From Sva-07 sp964592115 (GTDB lineage: Bacteria; Actinomycetota; Acidimicrobiia; Acidimicrobiales; Ilumatobacteraceae): a stretch of DNA of 16,316 nt. A program made the translations under genes and the position numbers. Below, piece after piece: positions 12,022 to 16,316 of the stretch; positions within the stretch are counted from its first letter, which is position 1, and each line of letters opens with the position of its first letter. The DNA lies in contig CAZQCP010000060.1 of assembly GCA_964592115.1 (NCBI GenBank), positions 1 to 16,316 on the forward strand. The letters are read 5' to 3'. The notes below the pieces were generated by a model that was not told the DNA's origin, ran no database searches, and saw only the letters and a list, made by a program, of their open reading frames with translations.

Positions 12022-13176
12022 TCAGGTGGATCGATCGTCGTGTTGTGCGGCGACCTCGCCGAGGCGTTCGAGGTCGGCGGTGAGGGCCGCCGTGCGGTCG
12101 CGATGGCTGGCGATCAGGATCCCGTAGAGACGGAAGAGGATTCTCGGCCCCGACCCCTCGTAGCGCTGCTCGATGCGGGTCCCGCCGCTCGGTGTCTCGT
12201 GCAGTCGGATCGTCCAGATTGTGGTGTCGGGGTACAGCGGACTGGGCACGGTTCGCCACGTGAACTCCCAGGGTTCGGATGACACCACTTCACAGACGCG
12301 CGCCCACCGGAAGACGCCGGCGTGGTTGCGGCCGCGGAACCGTGCTCCCGGTCGAGCGCCGGTCGCCCCGTCGAGCCACGTGACCGTCTGGCACTCATGA
12401 CTCCACTCGCCGACGCGGGTCACATCGGTCGCCACGTCCCACACGTCCGCGGGCGCGGCCGCCACCTCGACCGCCACGTCGGCGGTGGGCTGCACCCGCC
12501 ACTGCGGTCGCGCCGATCGGCCCCAGCGGACAGCCGATCGGCGACGGTACGACCGGGCGAACCCGTGGAGCAGCACGAATCGTGGCACCGCACCGACCGC
12601 GCTGGTGACGACGCCGCGCAGGTCGGGCGGCAGATCGTCGATCAGCCAGTGGCCTTCACGGCCGAGCTCGACCAGCGACTTCCCCTTGACGAAGAACTCG
12701 TCTTCGATGCGTGTGAGCTCCTCGTCGGTGAGGGTGACGGCGACGATCGGCATCATCTCGTCCTCCTCCTGGCGCAGGTGAGGAAGCAGGACGGACTCAA
12801 GGTCGTCGATCGCAGCGAGCAGCTTCTTGGCCTCCCCATCTTGGTCGTCGACTCGATACTGGCGCGCGGCCGCGTCGACTTCTGCGATCGCCGGAGCCAC
12901 GGACTGGTGCTGCGCGTCCATCGCATCGATCATCGGGCCTGCTTCGGGATTCCGGGCTCGAACAGCGGGGTACAGGCCGGCGTCTTCTCCCTCGTGGTGT
13001 GAGTGCAGGAACTGCATCATCCACACGAGGTGGTCGGCGACCGCCTCGCGTTGGGCGCGCGGCGGTGCATCGGCGTCGAGCACGGCGCGGGTTCGGCGCA
13101 GGTCGCGGCGCAACGCCTCGTGGACGATGCCCATCATCCTGGTGTCGGCGGGTGCGGACGATTCGGTGACGGACAT
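12022..13176 (-). CDS. Hemerythrin (HHE) - SRPBCC fusion protein
   Basis: 384 residues. The N-terminal HHE hemerythrin bundle (about 14-160) keeps its diiron ligands: H19, the HSHHEGED block (58-65), H90, and HLRQEEDE with H133 and E137. After a basic linker (about 195-225, RSYRRRSAVRWGR) comes a SRPBCC/polyketide-cyclase-type pocket (about 229-375; VAVEVAAAPADVWDVATDVTRVGEWSHEC at its start, long C-terminal helix at its end). HHE proteins bind O2, NO or iron; SRPBCC folds bind hydrophobic ligands. The fusion could couple O2 or NO handling to a lipid-like ligand, but no reaction can be named. ATG 13176 has a GCGAGG-type Shine-Dalgarno and lies 16 bp after the TetR stop, so both form one operon. 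Confidence 0.9.
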   Translation of the reverse strand: MSVTESSAPADTRMMGIVHEALRRDLRRTRAVLDADAPPRAQREAVADHLVWMMQFLHSHHEGEDAGLYPAVRARNPEAGPMIDAMDAQHQSVAPAIAEVDAAARQYRVDDQDGEAKKLLAAIDDLESVLLPHLRQEEDEMMPIVAVTLTDEELTRIEDEFFVKGKSLVELGREGHWLIDDLPPDLRGVVTSAVGAVPRFVLLHGFARSYRRRSAVRWGRSARPQWRVQPTADVAVEVAAAPADVWDVATDVTRVGEWSHECQTVTWLDGATGARPGARFRGRNHAGVFRWARVCEVVSSEPWEFTWRTVPSPLYPDTTIWTIRLHETPSGGTRIEQRYEGSGPRILFRLYGILIASHRDRTAALTADLERLGEVAAQHDDRST

Positions 13177-13192
13177 GGTGTACCTCGCTGGG

Positions 13193-13843
13193 TCAGGTGG
13201 TCGCGATCGCGGCGTCGAGCATGGCGACGAGCCATGCCAGGTATCGGTCGGTGCTCCAGCCGGACTCCTCCACCACGAGCACGTAGACCTCGAAGCTCAC
13301 GAGCGTCCAGACCCCGTCGCGTTCGGTGTCGGTCGGATCCCGGCCGAGCACCAAGGCCGCCCCGGTCGCGACGTCTTGCCGTTGACGCTCCCTCGTGGCA
13401 CGGAGCGCCTCGGCGATCGTGGCATCGGTCGGCGCGGCTTCACGGAGCACTCGTGCGAACCCGGCCGTGCGCTGATTGATGCCGAGCACGACGCGAGCAG
13501 CGGCAGCGAGCCGTTCGGCCCGACTGCCCGTGCCCATGGCCAGGAAGTCGGCACGTTCGGCGAGCGGCACGTCGAGGTCGTCGCCGACGACGGCGACGTC
13601 GGAGGCGCGGCGCAAGAGGTCGGCCTTGGAGTCGAAGTGCTTGTAGATCGTCTCGGTCGCGACGCCGGCTTCCGTCGCGATGTCGCGCAGGCTCGTCGCC
13701 GCCCAGCCCCGAGCGGTGAACAGCTTGGTCGCCGCGGCGAGCAGCGCCTCGCGTGTCGCTCGCGCCTGCATCTGGCGGCGAGGCGACCGGTAGCGCCGCG
13801 TTGTCGTCGGTGTCTCGTGCGCCGCGGACTGCGAGGCAGCCAT
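13193..13843 (-). CDS. TetR-family regulator of the hemerythrin-SRPBCC gene
   Basis: 216 residues. The helix-turn-helix is at about 50-73 (TSLRDIATEAGVATETIYKHFDSK), preceded by a basic arm (RRYRSPRRQMQARATREALL), with a C-terminal dimerisation and ligand domain. ATG 13843 is supported by TAGGAT 7 nt upstream and TTGTAT 17 bp further up. It is the first gene of a two-gene operon with the hemerythrin fusion, and likely represses both. Candidate operators are the palindromes at 13866-13873 and 13889-13898. Confidence 0.92.
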   Translation of the reverse strand: MAASQSAAHETPTTTRRYRSPRRQMQARATREALLAAATKLFTARGWAATSLRDIATEAGVATETIYKHFDSKADLLRRASDVAVVGDDLDVPLAERADFLAMGTGSRAERLAAAARVVLGINQRTAGFARVLREAAPTDATIAEALRATRERQRQDVATGAALVLGRDPTDTERDGVWTLVSFEVYVLVVEESGWSTDRYLAWLVAMLDAAIATT

Positions 13844-13850
13844 GGCATCG

Positions 13851-13879
13851 ATCCTAGGACGATGATGAATTCAATACAA
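13851..13879 (-). promoter_or_regulatory. TetR-hemerythrin operon promoter (TTGTAT-N17-TAGGAT), leaderless
   Basis: On the minus strand, TTGTAT (13874-13879) and TAGGAT (13851-13856) are 17 bp apart, and TAGGAT ends 7 nt before ATG 13843. The space has lower GC than its surroundings. Confidence 0.55.
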
Positions 13880-13898
13880 GGCTGTTACCTCAATTGAG
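13866..13898. promoter_or_regulatory. Candidate TetR operator palindromes
   Basis: TGAATTCA (13866-13873) lies in the promoter spacer, and the perfect 10-bp palindrome CTCAATTGAG (13889-13898) lies just upstream of the -35 box. TCAAT (13871-13875) and ATTGA (13893-13897) also form an inverted pair across the -35 box. One or both could bind the adjacent TetR protein. Confidence 0.4.
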
Positions 13899-13906
13899 CG
13901 ACAGCG

Positions 13907-14287
13907 TCACGATCGGCGGGCCGTGACCTCGATCTCGATCTTCATCGCCGGATCGGCGAGTCCGGCGACCATCATCGTTGCGGCCGGCAAGGCGGTCTCG
14001 AAGTAGGCGCGCAGGAGCGGCCAGCACGGCTCGAAGTCATCCGCGTCGGCCACGAGGTAACGCACCCGTACGACATCGTCGGCACGGGCGCCTGCACGCG
14101 TCAGCGCGTCGTCGATGTTGGCGAGCGCTTGCCGACACTGCTCGACGACGTCATCGCTGATCGTCATCGTCGAGTAGTCGTATCCCGTCGTTCCCGACAC
14201 GAACACCCATCGGCCATCGACCACTGCCCGCGAGTATCCGATCTGTTGTTCGAACGTGCTGCCCTGCGAAATTCGTTGGCGAGTCAT
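13907..14287 (-). CDS. RidA/YjgF/UK114-family protein without the catalytic Arg
   Basis: 126 residues, the length of a single RidA subunit, which forms trimers. Family landmarks are GYSRAVVDGRWVFVSGTTGYD (about 17-37), an amphipathic helix with QALANIDDALTRAGA (about 53-67), the strand VVRVRYLVADADDF (72-85), and MKIEIEVTA at the end. RidA of E. coli deaminates reactive 2-aminoacrylate using Arg105 in a PARS-type motif; here that stretch reads LPAATMM, with Ala103 at the Arg position, so imine deaminase activity is doubtful. Some Rid subfamilies lack this Arg and have other, often catabolic, roles. ATG 14287 has AACAAT 6 nt upstream and no Shine-Dalgarno. The gene is divergent from the ABC-F gene. 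Confidence 0.88.
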   Translation of the reverse strand: MTRQRISQGSTFEQQIGYSRAVVDGRWVFVSGTTGYDYSTMTISDDVVEQCRQALANIDDALTRAGARADDVVRVRYLVADADDFEPCWPLLRAYFETALPAATMMVAGLADPAMKIEIEVTARRS

Positions 14288-14471
14288 CGACGAATTGTTG
14301 CGCCGCCGGTGGCACAGATGCCGACCAGTTCGGAGGCGGGCGGGGTTTCGCTCCGCAGAGCGCCACAAGCGCCGACAGCTTCCGACCGTGTCGGGACTGG
14401 TGCCGCGCGCCACTCCGAGCGCGACACCTCCGGCGAACAGGAACGACCGGCCTGGCCGTAGCGTCGGCGCA
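14288..14471. promoter_or_regulatory. Divergent intergenic region between the RidA-like and ABC-F genes
   Basis: No gene is supported in these 184 bp. On the minus strand, AACAAT lies 6 nt before ATG 14287. On the plus strand, TAGCGT (14459-14464) lies 7 nt before GTG 14472. Neither has a good -35 box, so these are weak leaderless-promoter candidates. Confidence 0.35.
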
Positions 14472-16268
14472 GTGATCTGTGTCGACCTCGACGGTGTGAC
14501 CGTGGCCCAGCCCGACAAGCTGTTGTTCGAGAACGTCGCGGTGACCATCTCGACCGGTGATCGTGTCGCCGTGGTCGGGGTCAACGGATCGGGAAAGACG
14601 ACGCTGTTGCGAATCCTGACCGGAGCGCTCACGCCCGATTCCGGCGAGGTGCGGTTCGGGCGCGGCGTGCGGATCGCCACCCTTGCCCAGGACCCGGTAC
14701 TTCCGACCGGCACGGTGCGTGCGTTCCTCGGCGACTCCTGGGAGGTCGCCGCGGTAGCCACACGCCTCGGGGTGCAGCCACTGTTCGATCGGCCGACCGA
14801 CGAACTGTCCGGCGGTCAGGCCAAGCGGGTCGCGCTCGCCAAGGTCCTGGCCGACGACGAGCACGGCGACCACGACATGGTCGTGCTCGACGAACCGACC
14901 AACCACCTCGACCTCGAAGCGATCGAGTGGCTCGAGGCTCGGTTGACGCGGATGAAGTCGGCACTCGTGCTCGTGACCCACGATCGTCACGCGCTGGATC
15001 GGCTGACCACCGACGTGGGTCCGAGCAAGGTCGTCGAGCTCGACGGCGGGCGCAGCTTCGTCCATCAGGCCGCCGCAGGATCGAGCGCCTACGCGACGTA
15101 CCTCGATGCCCGCGCTGAGCGGATCGAACGCGAGGCGAAGCAGGAGTCCACGCGCAAGATTCTCGCCCGCAAGGAACTGGCGTGGCTCCGTCGCGGTGCG
15201 CCGGCTCGTTCGACCAAACCGAAGGCGCGTCTTCGCTCGGCCGGCGAGATCGTGGCCGGCGGCCCCACGCCTGCCGGCGTACGCGGCAACGATCTCGTGC
15301 TCGGCGTCGGCGCGCAGCGGCTGGGTAACCAGGTGATCGAGCTCGAAGGCGTCGCCCAGCGCTTCGACGGTCCCGACGACGGGCCACACACCGTGTTCGC
15401 CGACGTCGACTTGACCATCGAGCCCGGGGCACGCCTCGCCGTCGTGGGCCCGAACGGTTCGGGCAAGTCGACGTTGCTCGACATCATCGCCGGCCGACGC
15501 GATCCGGCTGCGGGGGTGGTGCGGCGGGGCCGCACGGTCGTGGTCGGGTTCGCCGACCAGCACTCGTCCGGTCTCGATCCCGACGTTGTCGTCCGCGAGC
15601 TCGTCGCCGGGCCGCATCGAGAACCCGACCATCGCGACCGAGCGCTCCTCGAACGCTTCTGGTTCGACAGCACGGCGCAGTACGCACCGGTGCGGATGCT
15701 GTCGGGCGGGGAGCGGCGCCGGCTCCAACTGGTGATGGTGCTGGCGACCGAGCCGAACGTGTTGATCCTCGACGAACCGACGAACGATCTCGATCTCGAC
15801 ACGCTGCGTGCGCTTGAGGAGTTCCTCGACGACTGGCCGGGCGCGCTCGTCGTCGCGAGTCACGATCGCGCGTTCCTCGACCGTGTCGCCGACCACGTCC
15901 TTGCGATCGACCCGGACGGGACCGTGCGTCGCGTTCCCGGCGGCGTCAGCGGCTGGCTCGCCGAGCGCCGCTCGGAGGCGCCACGTGGTCGTGCGGTCAC
16001 GCCCTCGCCGGTCGAGCACTCGGACCGGTCGAGGTCGACGAGTTCGACTCGCGGGCCGAGCCGTTCGACATTGGGACGCCGGATCCGCGAAACCGAGCAG
16101 GAGATGGTGAAGGCACAGCGGCGTGTCGACGAGCTCACCCAGCGGCTCGGCGCGACGACGGATCATGCGGAATTGATGGCCGTGGGGACCGAACTCGCCG
16201 ACGCCCAGGCGGTCCTCGACGGCCTCGAGTCGCGCTGGTTCGAACTGGCCGAGCAGCACGACGCCTGA
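14472..16268 (+). CDS. uup: ABC-F ATPase, Uup type
   Basis: 598 residues from GTG 14472; sequence upstream in this frame shows no homology. There are two ABC domains and no membrane segment. Domain 1 has GVNGSGKTT (K42), LSGGQ (112-116), LDEPTNHLD (D140, E141) and the H-loop THDRHALD. Domain 2 has GPNGSGKST (K332), LSGGE (410-414), LDEPTNDLD (D434, E435) and SHDRAFLD. The interdomain linker contains ELAWLRRGAPARSTKPKARL, close to the Uup consensus. The C-terminus is a coiled coil (about 535-598; RRIRETEQEMVKAQRRVDELTQRL), also a Uup hallmark. ABC-F proteins act on the ribosome E site; Uup also binds DNA and affects transposon excision in E. coli. A drug-resistance ABC-F is less likely given the Uup linker and tail. 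The stop is immediately followed by the repeat at 16269. Confidence 0.9.
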   Translation: MICVDLDGVTVAQPDKLLFENVAVTISTGDRVAVVGVNGSGKTTLLRILTGALTPDSGEVRFGRGVRIATLAQDPVLPTGTVRAFLGDSWEVAAVATRLGVQPLFDRPTDELSGGQAKRVALAKVLADDEHGDHDMVVLDEPTNHLDLEAIEWLEARLTRMKSALVLVTHDRHALDRLTTDVGPSKVVELDGGRSFVHQAAAGSSAYATYLDARAERIEREAKQESTRKILARKELAWLRRGAPARSTKPKARLRSAGEIVAGGPTPAGVRGNDLVLGVGAQRLGNQVIELEGVAQRFDGPDDGPHTVFADVDLTIEPGARLAVVGPNGSGKSTLLDIIAGRRDPAAGVVRRGRTVVVGFADQHSSGLDPDVVVRELVAGPHREPDHRDRALLERFWFDSTAQYAPVRMLSGGERRRLQLVMVLATEPNVLILDEPTNDLDLDTLRALEEFLDDWPGALVVASHDRAFLDRVADHVLAIDPDGTVRRVPGGVSGWLAERRSEAPRGRAVTPSPVEHSDRSRSTSSTRGPSRSTLGRRIRETEQEMVKAQRRVDELTQRLGATTDHAELMAVGTELADAQAVLDGLESRWFELAEQHDA

Positions 16269-16316
16269 CGATTGCATCCGGGGTCAGACACCACATGCAA
16301 CAGCACACATGACGTT
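16269..16316. repeat. REPIN-like palindromic repeat, left half (cut by window edge)
   Basis: 33 bases (16269-16301) are identical to the left arm at 4559-4591, and the following bases match its spacer with a few changes. It starts on the base right after the ABC-F stop codon. The partner arm would lie beyond the window. Confidence 0.85.

Noticed and set aside
11901..12083. Possible 60-codon gene starting MTTPPVVRVAGG
   Set aside because: It runs through the 8-bp terminator hairpin, overlaps the convergent hemerythrin fusion by 62 bp, and has no Shine-Dalgarno or TANNNT box.
14472..16268. Antibiotic-resistance ABC-F protein
   Set aside because: The linker (WLRRGAPARSTKPKARL) and C-terminal coiled coil are those of housekeeping Uup, and no resistance context is present.
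14151..16277. 708-codon minus-strand open frame opposite the ABC-F gene
   Set aside because: It lies antisense to two complete ABC domains and shows no recognisable motif, only codon-complement composition.

Overview
The window looks like a chromosomal piece of a high-GC actinobacterium. The features behind this are strong GC codon bias, a CsoR/CopA/CopZ copper operon, a mycothiol-enzyme (MDMPI/DinB) relative, surface repeats ending in an 'LDTR' motif, and many genes that appear to be read from leaderless transcripts. Acidimicrobiia (Ilumatobacter-like) is my best guess, from general knowledge only. No transposase, phage gene, tRNA, rRNA or CRISPR array is visible. Both ends of the window lie inside the same palindromic repeat that also occurs at 4559-4663, and 100 Ns sit at 4898-4997. 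The window may therefore be a draft contig or scaffold that broke at repeats.

Layout. 1-53: half of a REPIN-like repeat. 81-1295 (-): Cys/Met-metabolism PLP enzyme. 1360-3096 (+): secreted SGNH-hydrolase-like protein with three surface repeats. 3334-3732 (+): VOC protein. 3820-4524 (+): MOSC protein. 4559-4663: complete REPIN between convergent genes. 4673-7761 (-): copper operon copZ - His-rich small membrane protein - copA - csoR, with a consensus promoter and a CsoR-type operator in its spacer (7803-7831). 7937-10082 (-): three-gene operon of TetR regulator, MDMPI/DinB-like protein and a diiron-type metallo-beta-lactamase-fold protein, coupled by stop/start overlaps. 10209-11237 (-): DUF2804 protein. 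11368-11433 (-): a 21-residue lysine-rich microprotein with a perfect Shine-Dalgarno. 11450-11503: a nested dyad / alternating half-site array. 11570-11860 (+): small helix-turn-helix protein. 12022-13843 (-): TetR regulator and a hemerythrin-SRPBCC fusion. 13907-14287 (-): RidA-like protein lacking the catalytic Arg. 14472-16268 (+): Uup-type ABC-F ATPase. 16269-16316: half of another REPIN.

How the parts work together. In the copper operon, CsoR should release the 7806-7822 operator when Cu(I) is present. CopZ, the His-rich membrane protein and CopA would then buffer and export the metal. The two TetR-led operons each carry a protein with non-haem diiron ligands (an ODP-type MBL fold and a hemerythrin), which suggests O2, NO or redox-related functions, but the substrates cannot be read from sequence.

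The most unusual signals are: (i) the lysine-rich microprotein together with the symmetrical GTTGAC/GACAAC array just upstream of its Shine-Dalgarno; (ii) the 34-bp-arm palindromic repeats, all found directly at gene 3' ends; (iii) a recurrent TANNNT hexamer 6-9 nt before the start codons of genes that lead transcription units, pointing to widespread leaderless transcription.
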